64,000 nt of DNA, from NCBI GenBank assembly GCA_034638255.1, contig JAWPGT010000001.1:2232001-2296000 (forward strand), read 5' to 3'. The stretch is from Coprinus comatus (Eukaryota; Basidiomycota; Agaricomycetes; Agaricales; Agaricaceae). Within the stretch, counting starts at the first letter, position 1. The number at the start of each line of letters is the position of its first letter. A program made the translations under genes and the position numbers. This document shows, piece by piece, positions 1 to 12,756 of this stretch. The notes under the pieces are model-generated. The model saw only the letters and a program-made list of their open reading frames with translations, was not told the origin of the DNA and did not search any database.

Positions 1-708
1 ATTTGTTTCCATGAAGGGGTATTTATGACTCTGAATTTTGCCCGCTTTCTCAGCACTACATCCCTCCTCTTGGCGGTCGCCACAAACATCTTAACACTCA
101 TGAGTGATATTAAAGTTCTCAATCGTTTGGCGACTGCTGGTACAAATTCTTTACGTTCAGGATCAAACTCGACTCAAAATGCTGTGTTATACCTCCCATA
201 TGTGCATTCACATCCGTCCCTGAAAAGAGCTAACTCGGTCTATACATTTCCAACTTAGTGGCAGTACAGTACCCAATCAATCCGCTGGAGCCTTCTGGGC
301 AGTGCTCAATAGGTTGTTCATTATTTGTCAAGCTCTTGTGCTCTTCCTATCAGAGCTTGGGTTCCCCGCGCGATTCTTCAGTCTATACTTCCCGGTATTA
401 GGCAAGGACTTTGGGTTGGGTGCACTTGGTATTATTCAGATGCTGTAAGTCTATCATATTCGGTACCAAAAATAATCCCGTTGACATGGATAAAACATAG
501 ACTTGGAGCTGCCATCCTATCTCATTTCGCTGATAAATTCACTCTCGTATCTGCCTTTTTCCTCTTTTCCTTGGGTTGCCTCAACGCTGCCCTTGGTATC
601 ACCTTCCGCGAGAGTGGTAAAGATAAACGTTCATTTGCTTCTTTTTTCAAACGAGACAAAAATGTCCTACCCACGACTACTCCTCGAACCACTGCTAGTG
701 TAGTTTGA
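1..708 (+). CDS. Small multipass membrane protein, 5' part outside the window (DUF7598-like)
   Basis: The frame is open to the left edge, so the start is probably outside the window; an in-frame ATG lies at 25. Visible exons are about 1-200, about 259-444 and 501-708, the last two joined cleanly by a GTAAGT...ATAG intron (445-500). Hydrophobic stretches suited to membrane spans occur in each exon (FLSTTSLLLAVATNILTLM, LFIICQALVLFLSELG, LVSAFFLFSLGCLNAALGI). The pattern resembles the basidiomycete DUF7598 membrane family from memory; the function of that family is unknown to me. The junction between the first two exons does not close in frame with any donor I could find, so either the boundary is elsewhere or the gene carries a small disruption. 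The tail is basic and Ser/Thr-rich. Confidence 0.5.
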
Positions 709-883
709 CGATGTCATTGATTCTAAAGTTTCCCCCCCCCAGACTTTGTAACTTTTTCTTTCTCTCGAGACCGCATCTGTTTCGCAAATGACCCCCTAGT
801 GGGCGCCTGTGTATAGTTAAAAATGTATCAATATCAGAGTTCAAACGTTCAATCTATGATAGTACGCTGAAGCAAGCATTCAA

Positions 884-2321
884 TTAAGCTCTAAACCTAG
901 AATCCAAGCTCATTTGAGCAATCGTTGTAACCTCATCCTCCGACAATCCCAACCCTAAAGGTTGTTTAGCGAGGAGAAGAGCATATTCCGCCGTTAAAGT
1001 TGTACGGAATGGTAATATATCATCCGTCTATCCATGTTTGTGAGTTATATATATTATACTTGAACAAAACTTTGCAGACACTTACGGAAATAGCTATGGG
1101 GTGGTTATGTTTGAGATAATGTCCAATATGGTGGTCTTCCAAGCTTGATACCGTCTTACATCTATGATATAGATATATTCATTTTAAATCTTTTCACATT
1201 GAGCCTCTTAAAAAGATTAAGAAGTAACTCACAATAAATTCGAACTCAAACAAACTTCAACGCATAACTTTTTCCTCTCCACCACTACATTTTTCGCTTC
1301 TTCATTCAAAAACGTTGCATGTCCCAATCTATCAGGCATACATTGTAACAATTTCATAGTTTCTTCTTCGGTATTCTTCTCCGTCTACAAATCCATAAAA
1401 CGCCATATTAAGTATTACAATCCCAAAAAAAAACGAAAACTTATCTTAGATCTAAGATATATATATATATAATAATAATAAAAAAGAACACACCTCAGCA
1501 ATATGAACAGTAACACCCAACCCTAACTCCTTAACCTCTTTCAATACTCCACTAAAATCATCAACATCTCCACTTAACGGATCACCACAAATATCAACAC
1601 CAATAAGAGGTAATTCCGGTGACAATTCCTTGAATTTCTTCAATAAACCAAGTATCTCTTCCAGAACCGTAGGTGCCATTTTTCGATCCAAAGAAACTAT
1701 CAATCCTATGTTCCGTTTAATCCTCCTTGAACCTTCCGAATAACTGTTACCCTCAACATTAACATCAACATCAGCATCTCCGCATGAGGAAGAAGAAGAA
1801 GAAGAGGGGGAGGGTAGGGTATAACAAGGATGCGAAACAATAACATCCAAAACAGTCTTCAAATAAACTTCCCTAGACATATACTCCGTTTCTCTAGGTG
1901 TACTTCGTAACTCCAAATAACTACATTCCGGTTCAACACCACCCAAAAAATGATCCAAAACACCACGAGTAGCAAAAGCTAAAGATTCAGGTGTACTCGT
2001 TAACACATAAATCGCAGGAAACAAATCAAAGAAATCAGAGATTTCAATAAGAGTTACACCAGTTACAAGTTTTCGGATTCCTTCTTGAACTAATTTGGAT
2101 TGACCTTTGAGTTTGTGTTGAAATTGATTTAGATGTGAAGAAGCGAGAGTTTGAAGGATAGGAATAGGTATTGAACCATTTAGATGTGCATGAAGTTCGG
2201 CTTTTGGTAATGATTTTATAAAATTGATTTGAGAGGATGTAAGTGATTTTAGAGCTTCCCTGGCTGGGCCTTCGATGAAACTGTAATCAACTTCAGTTTG
2301 AGGCATTGTGGTTAATGTCAA
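884..2321 (-). CDS. Adenosine deaminase-like protein (N6-methyl-AMP deaminase, ADAL type)
   Basis: Four exons join cleanly: 2321-1494, 1384-1233, 1154-1088 and 1027-884, giving 396 residues. Metal-site and catalytic motifs of the adenosine/AMP deaminase superfamily are present in order: AELHAHLNGS (HxH), RSTPRE, GVDICGDP, VHIAE (HxxE), LEDHHIGHYL and a late TDD. The LNGS and RSTPRE signatures point to the ADAL branch, whose known members deaminate N6-methyl-AMP to IMP, rather than to classical adenosine deaminase. ADAL proteins are usually about 350 residues; the extra length includes a Ser-rich and Asp/Val-rich insert near residues 170-190. Met6 (2306) is an equally good start. Its start faces the 3' end of CAND1, with a 398-bp gap. 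Confidence 0.9.
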
Positions 2322-2719
2322 GTATGACTCGTCTCTTGGTCGTCTATATATTTCGGCAATGATCTATATTAGTCATAAAATAGATAATCAAATGGCTAAG
2401 AATAGATCTTGATCTAGATAGTCAAAGTGATCTCTACAACTTCTTATTAGCCGGAAAAGAAAGAAAAATATAACACTAAAAACGTCGACATTGACTTTCC
2501 AACCGCATCAACACTTTCATTACTTCTAGATCAAAGCACACACACGCACACACACAATCGAAAAAAGAGTAACATCAAATTATTGTACAGTTGAACTACG
2601 TAGAAACTCAGAGTGAAAAACACAAATTTCAATAACACACCCATTCTCATAATTCCATCATCTTCATCTTCATCAAAGGAAGAAAAAAAATCAAAAGAAA
2701 AAAAGAAAAGCAAAGCAAA
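2322..2719. other. Intergenic gap between the ADAL start and the CAND1 stop
   Basis: This stretch should contain the ADAL promoter and the CAND1 3' UTR, since both genes read leftwards. It holds a short (CA)n run near 2537-2555 and purine-rich tracts around 2680-2715. Open frames here show no recognisable protein features. Confidence 0.5.
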
Positions 2720-5700
2720 TCACTGTCCAATCAACTCCTTCAACTCCAATCCCCAAGTCGGATTATTCTTAAGATCTTCCACAAACGCATCAAATGTTGG
2801 TGAAGTTCCAGGACTAGCTTTACTCAAAGCCGCAATAGCCCTTAAAGCACTTCTTTGTAATTCAGCAGCTCTTTCAAGATCCTGTTTAACAGTATCCTTT
2901 GTAACGGTAGCTCCCTTCATTGTCTTCTCAAGTTGAGGAAGCGCTTCATCAAGATGTTGAGCAGTCGCAGGTCCAGCAACTTGAGACAAACGGAATAGCA
3001 TCATATGAGAGATGACTTTGATTTCATCAGAATCATCGGATAGTCCAGGAATCACACGGCCCAAGAAAGCGTGAATATCGAGCTTGGCCAAGCATGTATC
3101 CAACTAGTCATTTATGAGTACACATGAGACAACTCGCAAGTAGAGGCAACTTTAACTTACTAATGTATACATGGTCTCATACGCGGTCTTCCTAGTTTCA
3201 AGGCCATCGTCCACCTTATGAGTCCAGGGACCCATCTGTACAGTGCGAACAAGTGCTGGGTTCACATTAGTTTCATTATAGAGACCCGGGATGAGTGTTG
3301 CCAGATGTTCGCGCACGAGGTGCGGTTTTGTACGTGCTGCCGAATTCATTGCGGAGAGAGCGAGACGACGGACGGTCTGAGGAATGTGTTAATAATGTGT
3401 TGTAATGCTCTATGCCAAGATGCAACTGACCAGATCCTGGTCTGAGATTAGAGACAAGAAATCAACGATAAGAGGAGAAAGCAAGTCGTCATAAGACTGT
3501 GAAGTATCGGCAAATGTATATCTAATCGCAGAAATGACAGTAGCGCGAGTAGAGGGGTTTGTGTCGCGAATACGAGCCTAATAATGATAAGATGAGAATA
3601 CATCTCTGTCACATATATTGAAGATCTTACATGAAGCTGAGGCAGATATTTTGAGGGATGAGTGGTAGCAAGTTTTCCAAGACAAGCAGCAGCGACATTC
3701 CTCGTCGTTTCTTCAGCAGTTTCGGAGTTCTTGAATAGGGGAACCCAAAGTAAATCTGCAACACTTTCCAACTGACCTTGGGAGCAATGCGTAACAACCT
3801 ACACAGATATCAAATCATGCTTTAAACATCACGGAAGCGCAAATACGTACCTCCTTTGCAGCATGAAGAGCAAGCAAACGCTTTTGACTATCCTTCTCTA
3901 CTAGTTTAACAAGGACGGGCAAGAACTGGTGCAAGTTACCGATGGCAATATTACCTGCGAAAATGTAAGTCGTAACCAATAGCGACATCGTGATGTCTCT
4001 TACCTGCCGTGAAAGCGGCAGCAGCCCGAGTCTCCTCTTGCTCTGCAGAGAAAAGTTCAACAACGTTGGCGAAAAGATCTGTCTGATACGACATATCACT
4101 ATATTCCCTGTGTTGAGCTTTTTTTTTCAGTCGCAAACAACGTAAACCCACATAAACCTTCCCAACTCTCCTATAATCATAAGGCTTAAAATGACAAGCG
4201 ATGGCTTAGCTTTGGACGATCCCTGAAGAGAAGAACAATCAAGCTAAATTCAATACATGATACACCGAACAAACCTTAATATTCTTGGAATATTCAGCAA
4301 TGACCCCAGCGGCAACTCCTTGATGACTCTTGACAACAGTAGCAATGCATTTGGCAACATTGGAGGGGCTAGCTTCAGTTCTCTTTGCATTCTCAACAGA
4401 AACGACAAGGTTGAGGACAATATGTGTAGCAATCTCACGATCAGCTTGGACAACGTTGCAAAGAACTTGAACAAGGATTCCAAAGCAGCACCCGTGATAA
4501 GAGGTGAATGAGCAATGATGTATAGATCGGGCAAAAGATCTCGTTCGACCTCCGGGAAAGTTGACGTAGGACAAAGTTCCAGGAGGAGTGCAATGATGTT
4601 AAGGGATTGAGATAACAGCGAGAAATCTGCTGTTGATAGATATCCTTTGACCTGTGGGATCAAATGCGAGGAAAGGTCGGCTGGTGGGCCAGATGTGTAA
4701 CTAAACGAATCATACCAGTTAGTATCAATAAATATGAAAACGCATATAGAGGCACACCTTCTGAGAAGAACATCCAATGCTTGGAACACTTCAGCTTTAC
4801 CTAACCTTCCGGTCCTCTTCAACAAGTTGAGCAACCAATCAACAATTCCGTTAACCCAGTCATCCCCAACTTGAACTTCTCTAGCGACCTTGGTTACGAC
4901 TTTAACTGCAGAATCTGTCTTTCCCATGGAGCGACAGATGTACTCCCACTCCTTTTTGTCTTTGTTTCGAACAACGTCCGTAGCACATACCCATAAGTCT
5001 GCAATGCATTCCTCAGCGCGAGAACGTACTTCAGTATCTGTGTCATGACTAGCCAAGCGAGACAGAGCTTCAGTATAGACATTTTCTACCCAGTCGGTAG
5101 GTTTGACAGGTTTGAGGGCATTAAGCAGAGAAGAAAATGCACGGAAGGTCTCAGATGCGATACGAGGATGACGTTCAGGAAGAGATTTGGTAAGGACCGG
5201 AATAAGTTGAGGTAGTGATGCAGAGAAGGTAGGAGGGGCGTGAGAAGAAAAGAAAAGAGTTAGGAACGACAAGGTAGTGAGATGTAGCGTAGAGGTTGAA
5301 GTAGTTGGTGCTTGCAGAAGAATCGATTTTGAAATTGCAGTGACTGACGAGATTTGTGTGGAAAGAGCACCAGGGAGGACATTGAGTAACGAGTTCAAGA
5401 GACTGAAGCCTGCCTGGAGTACATTGGGTGGAGTTTTGGCAGATTTCAGTTGACTAAGAAGAGCTTTGGACAATGCCGGGACTTGAGCCTTCAAAAGCGT
5501 GTACGGTGTCTCTTCGGCATCCATTACCACCTCAGCATCCCTCTTTCGCTTTCCACGAGGACTTAGATCATCCCTTGCAGGAACACCGCCATAGACGGCA
5601 GTTTGTTGAAGAAGCATAGCATAAGTTTGCCAAATTTCTAGTCGCACATTCTCTTCTCGGTCCCCGAATCTAGAGATCAGAACAGGAGAAACCTCCTTGT

Positions 5701-7174
5701 ATATAGAGGTAAGAAGTTCTGGTCGAGTTGCAATAACACCGGCCAACAACTTTGTAGCAGAACGACGGATTTTGTAGGAAGTGTCTTCGTCGTCAGAATA
5801 TCTGAAAATTATTGAGCAAGATGAACACAAAAAAACGGCCGCTTGACGAACTCATCATCTAAGTCATCCTCCTCATCCTCGTCTTCTTCCCCATCGGCCA
5901 TTTCTTCATCATCATCATCACCAGCATAATTCTTGATGACGTCAGTGATAGATTTTTAAGCAGTACATAAAACACATACAGGGTCATATTTGATAAATTG
6001 AATGCCAGCCTGAACAATATCTCCCAAGTAAGGAGTGACTTCTAATGGTAGACGGAGGGATAAAGCTTCAAGAGCTTGAAGGCACCCTTCGCGTAGCTCT
6101 TCGTCATCTCTCTGGATAGCCGACAAGATACCTGGAACTATTCTATCCAATACAGGTGCAATGAAAAGTGGAGAATGACGAGCAATGGCAGCGACAAGTT
6201 GAATAACAGTTCTTTGCCTATCTTGGTTTGATGCTGGCTCAAGATTGGGGAAAATGCTAGTCTGAAGCAGGTTTTCGAATAAGGCAGGTTGAGAAATGGG
6301 TATGAATTGTGAGAGGGTAATGATTGCACGCTTTCGAACAACAGGTCGAGGGTGATTAAGCAGGGGTGCAAGAACGCTCAGGGGTTGCAGGGCTAATGAT
6401 GGACTGGATATATGAGCCGGGAAACGACTGATCAGAATAGAAAGGATGGCGAGTGTTTCGACGAGCGCTTCAGGAGGTGTTGCAGACTGTTATAGTTAAT
6501 TACCAAACGTGCCAGTCAACATATTAGTAAAGGACACACATTTGAAAGCTGTTCCAACAGCTTGGGTGTCAACTTGCTGCATGCGGAGTGTGCAATCTTT
6601 CCCTCAGGTGGCAATTCAGCTGTGATGGTCTTGAGAGCTTCATCCGGAACGTGTTAGATTAATCATCGATTGCAGGGTCAAACACTCGTACCCAGCGCTG
6701 AAATATCTCTCAGTTCCTCGTCCTTCCCGCTGGAGAAATCGATCAGTTTATCTACAACTATCTCCATCTGAGATTGTCGAAGGATCTTAATGAGCTGTCC
6801 TAAGCTACAAAGTTGTGTGAAATCGCTTTATAGTTGATAAAAAAGAGACATCTACCATTTCACAGCTTGATTCTTGACTTCTGAAATCTTGTCCTCGACG
6901 AGCAAGAGCACCTGATGCAATACCTTGTTTTCAGCAGGCTCGTCACCGTGAAAGACCGATGGATCTTGTTTGATTTCTGTCATCAAATCATTCAGACCCA
7001 TAAACCTGCATTCTGTGTCAGTTGCTTGGACCTTACAACAGCCATGGAATACATACCGAAAGTCCTGGTCCCCGGACTGCATCTGTAATACATAATGTTG
7101 AGCGATGTGTGGTGCATATTATATTGAATATTTACCTTTTCAATTAAATTCGTCATCAAATATCCTTTCGTCAT
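2720..7174 (-). CDS. CAND1: CAND1/TIP120 cullin-associated NEDD8-dissociated protein
   Basis: This is a long HEAT-repeat protein of about 1,200 residues split by many short introns. CAND1 binds unneddylated cullin-RBX1 and acts as the exchange factor for SCF substrate receptors. Recognition rests on collinear family landmarks: the N-terminus with DQDFRFMGLNDLMTEI, the repeat LVEDKISEVKNQAVKW, an acidic stretch (5830-5940) followed by RRSATKLLAGVI and SPVLISRFGDREENV, ETPYTLLKAQVP, VLPGALSTQI, HSPLITGAALESLF, and a C-terminal TIP120 region (ERAAELQRSALRAIAALSK). I chose the start at 7174 because the sequence then matches the usual short N-terminus; an in-frame ATG at 7243 would add 23 residues. 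Exon ends at 3104-3160, 5830-5850, 7084-7135 and elsewhere show GT...AG signals. No break is evident. Confidence 0.93.
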
Positions 7175-7243
7175 CGTGGGCAGTTCTTCGCTTGTCGCGT
7201 CGATGAAAGAAGATAGCAGGTCTCGAGAGTTGCGTCTCTCCAA

Positions 7244-7964
7244 TTAAAGGTTGGATCACGTGCTCGTGTCTAGATGTGTCCCAGACAAGTGTAACGCACT
7301 CGAGATCTGCTCAAGATACTGGACAAACACACGCTGTGCAGTGTAGATAAAGGTAGCGGACGTATACTTATACATTGTACATGTGGATTGTTCACAGTCC
7401 TCCATGATATCTTGGATGTTTTTGAAGCTTACCTTTCATTTTCCAGGAGTCGGGACTGTATTATTTCTTTGGCCTTCTTACTACTCTCATAAAAATCCTT
7501 CCCAAGTACCATGGCATCAATGTCGCATGGAATGAGTCAAGTATTATATTTTGAATCTAAATAAGTGATAAAATTGACACAAGTTAACTATTACGTCATT
7601 ACGGTTAGAACACGGAATGATGGCATCATTTCTTGAAATAGCTTTCTATGATATGCATTGAACATTCTCTTCATTCTGTCCAGGTTCTGTCCTTTGCCTA
7701 TACATATACCTCACTAATATACCACACACACTCACAAGTACAATTCAAATTCTCGCTGAAATATTCTCCTAAATGAAGAGGTCACTAGATTATCCAGCAA
7801 AGTCGGAGCAACTAACTCATGAATATGAATGACGAATTCTGATATCTTTTCTCATGCTCTACAATAGTCTGAATAATCAGAACCCAAACTAAACTTATAA
7901 CGGTCGCTATCGTGGGTACAATATACCAGTCCCTCCTCCCCCTCTCTCTCCGCACCCTCTCACT
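7244..7964. promoter_or_regulatory. Shared upstream region of CAND1 (-) and the dehydrogenase (+)
   Basis: About 720 bp separates two divergently transcribed genes, so it probably carries both promoters. A pyrimidine-rich tract (7930-7962) sits immediately before the dehydrogenase ATG, a common feature of fungal 5' leaders. No TATA box or other specific site could be assigned. Confidence 0.4.
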
Positions 7965-9125
7965 ATGACTACCCAGAAAACTCGTATAGCAATCTTAGAC
8001 GACTATCAAAATGTCGCTTTCACAAGTGCTGATTGGTCTCCTATTCTCGATCAAGTAACCATTGATTCATACCCAGAAACACTTCATGATGAAGATGCAT
8101 TAGTTGAACGACTTAAAGGTTATGAAATCATATGTGCTATGCGAGAACGAACCAAATTCAATGCTAGTTTGATTGATAGGTTATTACCCGATCTCAAGTG
8201 AGTTGATGTTAATAGTTCAAACTACCACATGTTGATGCGCATACATGGATATAGATTTATCGCAACAACCGGTACACGAAATCGCGGGATTGATGTTGAA
8301 TATGCCAAATCCAAAGGAATATCAGTATCAGGAACTGGTTGGCATGGTAATCCAACACTTGAACATATCTGGACTCTCATTTTGGCTACTGTGAGACATG
8401 TCGTTGAAGAAGATTCAAATGTCAAGGCATGTAAATCTCAATGGCAAACCGTAGTTCCAACTGGACTATCAGGCAAAACGTTGGGTTTGGTTGGAGTAGG
8501 AAATTTAGGTTCAAATGTTGCTAAGGTCTGTAAATATCTCTTACACTTCAAGCGTAACTATTAAACAAATTACTAATATCATTTTCTTGTAGATCGCAAA
8601 GTTGTTTAATATGCGAGTGATCGGATGGTCCCCAAATCTCACTCCAGAGCGCGCCGAAAAGGCAGAAGTTGAATACATTTCTACAAAAGAACAACTACTC
8701 CAACAATCGGATATAGTTTCAATCCATTTAGTTCTTTCGGAATCTACTAAAAGAATCATCTCCGCCTCTGATCTTCGGTTACTCAAAAATTCTGCATATT
8801 TCATCAACACTTCTCGCGGACCTTTAGTGGATGAAGATGGTCTTGTTGAAATTTTAAGGGAAGCTAGGATTCGTGGTGCTGGTTTAGATGTTTATGATAT
8901 CGAACCATTGCCATTGGATCATCCGTTTAGGAAGTTGGGTAATATTGTGACTTTGAGTCCTCATAATGGATACATTAGTGATGATGGCTATAAGGTAAGG
9001 TGTCGACTATATATATAGTATGATTATGTACTTTACTCATTGACTTTGAAAAGGTGTTTTGGGGACAAACCGTAGAGAATATTCAAGCATATCTAAACAA
9101 AAATCCGATTCGTTTGTTGGCATAA
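7965..9125 (+). CDS. D-isomer-specific 2-hydroxyacid dehydrogenase (NAD(P)-dependent)
   Basis: Four exons (7965-8197, 8255-8525, 8593-8994, 9054-9125) join in frame to give 325 residues. Family motifs are in order: an N-terminal substrate-domain half, the nucleotide-binding loop LGLVGVGNLGSNVAK (GxGxxG), INTSRGPLVDE with the conserved Arg, GAGLDVYDIEPL with the catalytic Glu nearby, and SPHNGY with the catalytic His. The enzyme family reduces 2-keto acids to D-2-hydroxy acids or does the reverse (glycerate, phosphoglycerate, formate or related substrates). The absence of a C-terminal ACT domain and the short length argue against a serine-pathway phosphoglycerate dehydrogenase. The exact substrate cannot be read from the sequence. 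Confidence 0.9.
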
Positions 9126-9393
9126 CTACATAACTTTGAAATATGGAATAACAAAATCCAGAATCATATCTATCGTCTATCTCAGCTATTTGTGGAAAAA
9201 AAATCTATATAAAAGTCTCAAACAATCGAAAGAGTCTCAGCAATCTACTATGTAAAGGAAATCCATAATAAAGAAAAAAAGAAAGAAAAAAAAGCTTGAA
9301 CCATTAGCTGAAAACCATTGTCTTTGTCCATACACTAGTTCAACGAAAAAAAAAACATTCAATCAACACCATCATAATCATTCCAAACCTAAC

Positions 9394-9660
9394 CTAAACC
9401 TCTTCCTTCAAAACACCAAATCCATGAACAATCGATTCTCCAACTCCAAGAATTGCAACACTTTCACCAACAATTTGAGTACCACCAGTAACGGTAGATA
9501 ATAAACCGCTAACATCACCAAGTCCTTCAGTACTTGGTACATTAACTTGAGGTTTAGGATTAGGTATAGGAATGGGTATGGGTGTTGCTTGAACTTGAAC
9601 TTGAACGTAAAGGTTAATGATAGTGGCCAGTGTCAAGATTATGAGTTTATTGTTGAACAT
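9394..9660 (-). CDS. Small secreted protein, no recognised family
   Basis: A single open frame of 88 residues starts with a convincing signal peptide (MFNNKLIILTLATIINLYVQ) followed by a likely cleavage region around QVQATP. The mature part is short: a Pro/Ile/Lys dipeptide-rich stretch of alternating PIPIP residues, then a Gly/Val/Ser-rich segment containing VGESVAILGVGESIVHG. It has no cysteine, so it is unlike hydrophobins and most cysteine-rich effectors. The downstream (left) flank is A-rich and could be a 3' UTR. The call rests only on the signal peptide, low complexity and isolated position. Confidence 0.5.
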   Translation of the reverse strand: MFNNKLIILTLATIINLYVQVQVQATPIPIPIPNPKPQVNVPSTEGLGDVSGLLSTVTGGTQIVGESVAILGVGESIVHGFGVLKEEV

Positions 9661-11003
9661 TGTGATTTCTTTGAGTTGGATGTTGGAAGTATCTGGAGTT
9701 GCGGAGTTGTGGAGTTTGGTGACGGTTTTGAGTGGTAGTAGGAAGTGTGGTTAGTTATTGGGGATAGTAGTATTAGTAGTAGTAGTAGTAGTAGTAGAAG
9801 AAGAATATTAAATTGTCAGTCAACTGACATTCAATCACGAAGATGAAAATACCAATTTTACTCACAGTTGAAATAAAAAAGGGGGGGAGGAGTTTGCGAT
9901 GAAGAAAAAAAAAAGTGTGCTTGGGTCCTTATCTTTATATACACAAAAGTAATTATGATTTATCCCAAAGGTCTCCTCTCCCATCTCCCATCTTCCATCT
10001 CCCAGTAGACTCCTAAATCGACTTTAATATATCACCGTACCCGGGAGCATATCAACGAAACAAAATAAAACACTTTTGTAGTATTACGTATTAGTACTAC
10101 ATGCTACACATGGTACTCACAGCAAAGCACGATGAGAACTTGCGAAGAGAAATCTATACTAAGTAGTAGGATAACAATATATAGTAATACAATCTAGCAC
10201 AACTACCATTATGAACCTGTGTCTGTGTGGAGTCTTGAGAGGAATGGCAGAAGTTTGTGTCTTCGTCACGGGCCCCTGAGTTCTAAGAACGCCCGGTGAC
10301 CGTTTTTTCTTTCTGCAAGATAGGTATACCCTTTCCTATTCGATATACTACTACTATTGACATTGAAGATACCAGACTCAGACCTTCAGGTAGTGATAGT
10401 AGACCTTCTAGAAGTTCAAGAAGTTTGACAGGTGCCATCCACAAGCAACTATGACTTTACAACGATGATCATCAACCCGAGGCTTGAAGGGGTTTGAGTA
10501 TATACTGAAGTACTGAAATGCTAGAGGCTGAGCACTAGTGCTGAGGATTTTGCGCCGCTCAGGGGGCCTTCTTTAAAGGTCCAGGGACCGTTACATTTGA
10601 ATCGAATTCGAAGCAATAGTAATTGTACTGCTACTATACTACTAGAAGTAGATATCTGTGTAGTTGTAGTTTGGTACATTTTTTTTGTATTCAGAAAAGT
10701 AAAAGTAAAAGTAATGCATGGTATGGTACATGTTGCATGTGATTCATATCGAGATCTGCGTAGTGTGGTAATAGAATAAGTTAAAAAGTAAGAGTAGGAG
10801 TAACAGAAAAAAAAAGAGAAGAGATCGGATATCATGTTGTTCAGGGGTCAAATGAGCCACCAGTTCTCAATTGGCCATGGACAAAAAGGAAAAAGGAACA
10901 CTGAAAATCGGTGGACCGATACCAAAACTTCGACTTCAAGAGGGGGAAAAATCCGAAACCCAAACTCCGTCGGAGTTGTAGCCTGAGACTTGAATGTACG
11001 CGA
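9661..11003. other. Gene-poor stretch with simple repeats
   Basis: It includes an (AGT)n microsatellite at about 9766-9797, A-tracts near 9880-9915, and short AAAAGT tandem repeats around 10694-10713. Open frames on both strands are short and of odd composition; none resembles a protein I recognise. The part next to 9661 probably holds the promoter of the small secreted protein. Confidence 0.45.
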
Positions 11004-11893
11004 TTAATTCCGATCCGAAGAAAGCCATCCGTAAGTCTTAAGCAATTGACGTATATCGTGATCGTTAGGTTTAATCTCTCCATTCAGAGGAGCAAAACAT
11101 TTCTTGAGTCTTGCGCCTCCCAAAGTAAAAATCACAGAAAAGAAAAGACCTTCGCCCTATGATTTATAAAAAGAACATGACGGAAAAGTAAAGAATTGAT
11201 TAGCATCGATCATCATAACTTAGAATTCATTGTTTGACATATGACAGGATGGATGGGATAGGATGTTTGATTGGAAGTTGTGATGTAATGTGAAACGAAG
11301 CTTACCTCTCTTGTTGGCCCCACTCGGGGTGGAGAACCCGTTACTGTGCCAAGACACCATTTTCCGTGGGTAGTGCGGACCCAAACTTGCTCACCCCTCT
11401 GTAAAACAACACGTTGTTAGTGTCAGCCACAATAATTCATCCCATCATAAGTAGAACAATAACAACAACAACAACGTGAGTCAAACTCCACAATAAAAAA
11501 TAATAATGATTCCCCAATGGAAAAAAAAGGGAAATGGGCGGCAAAAAGAGAAAACAATAATAATAAAAAACAAGTGTCACTTACGTGGAAAGAATAAGGT
11601 CGGCCTTCATCAAGGTCAAGTACATCAGAATTGAAGTAGCTGACATCGCTACTTGTATCACTCCATTGTTCAAGTTCTTCAGGAGTGGCAGCTCGTAATA
11701 ACTTTGTTTGATGATTATGCTGATCAAGATGAAGATTCTGATTCTGATGGAGATGTAGGTGGTGATGATGACGATGATGATGATGATGATAACCTCCTCC
11801 GAGTCCTACTACCATTCCTACACCAGTACTCAGTTGATTCAAGGTACTACTACTACGAGTAGATCTTTGTCTGCCGGTCATGTATTGAGGCAT
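11004..11893 (-). CDS. Conserved-looking 184-residue protein with His-rich N-terminus
   Basis: Three exons (11893-11585, 11398-11306, 11156-11004) have clean GT...AG boundaries and join in frame to 103+31+50 residues with one stop. The N-terminal third is low complexity (Ser/Thr, Gly, then a His-rich run at about residues 36-60). The rest looks folded: TPEELEQWSDTSSDVSYFNS, then EQVWVRTTHGKWCLGTVTG, which has the spacing of a small SH3/Tudor-like barrel, then LFFSVIFTLGGARLKKCFAP and a C-terminal helix-like segment ending in YGWLSSDRN. I do not recognise the family. The VWV...GKW..G.V pattern recalls cytoplasmic or chromatin-associated barrel domains, but that is an inference. Confidence 0.75.
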
Positions 11894-12756
11894 TTTGTTA
11901 TGATTGAAAAAAATTTCGCGTCAAAAAATGGGAGAGAAGATGGTATATAAAATTTCTGTGTGTGTGCGTGTGTCTTTTTAAAGTCCGAGGTAGGAGAGGA
12001 GCGCTTATGTGATGTGGCAAGCGGCTAATAGAAAAAGGATATCGGTTATGTGGAACCGCGGAACTGCGGGGGGCAGTGGATAATGAAAGGTGTGAAGGGG
12101 GGTAAAAACAAAAGGAGGGTAAGTGGAACCACCCCTTTTTATAGTCAAGGCGGCAACGGAGGTGCGTGGCTGCCCAGGAGATCAGGTTAGAATCAGGATC
12201 ATGTCCGTGTCCGAAATGGGATGCAATCAATTGTTAATCAAAAAAGTTACCGCGATGGATGGAATGTATTGAAGGGCCGACTAGTTGGTTACTTATTGTG
12301 GACTGAGATATAATAAGGTAAAAGGCCTCAAGGCATTGTCATTGTACTATTCAGAAGAGGAAATAGGCGTTCATGGGGCCTCGGTACTGAGCCATTATGG
12401 ATAAGGTCTAACTCGACGCTGGTGTTGTTGTATATAGCTCCATTACATTGCTGTTATGGCCTTGTGAATGAATTGATGGTGTATGATGTATAATGTATTC
12501 ATGTGCATGATGCAGTGTTTCGTCGGCGCTTCGACTGTGTGTACAAATCAAAACACAGCAACTGTACACTGGATCAAAACATGTCAGCTTCATCGACATC
12601 TTGATTTTAAGCGGTCAACAGCTATATGCATACTTCTTTACACATGTACTAGTCTAATATTAATAGAAGAGATGCATAACCCGCGTAGCTTTTCCGTATG
12701 AGGTACTACTAGATCGACAGCTTTGTATAACGGTGTATGAACTTAACCTACCATAA
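11894..12756. other. Upstream region of the 184-residue gene, then the left flank of the mobile element
   Basis: Near 11955-11980 there is a short (GT)n run. 12000-12200 contains G-rich tracts. No convincing coding sequence was seen on either strand up to the start of the left inverted repeat at 12757. Confidence 0.45.

Noticed and set aside
10521..11162. Frames on both strands of 60-104 codons
   Set aside because: Part overlaps the true third exon of the 184-residue gene on the minus strand; the rest lacks any supporting signal.
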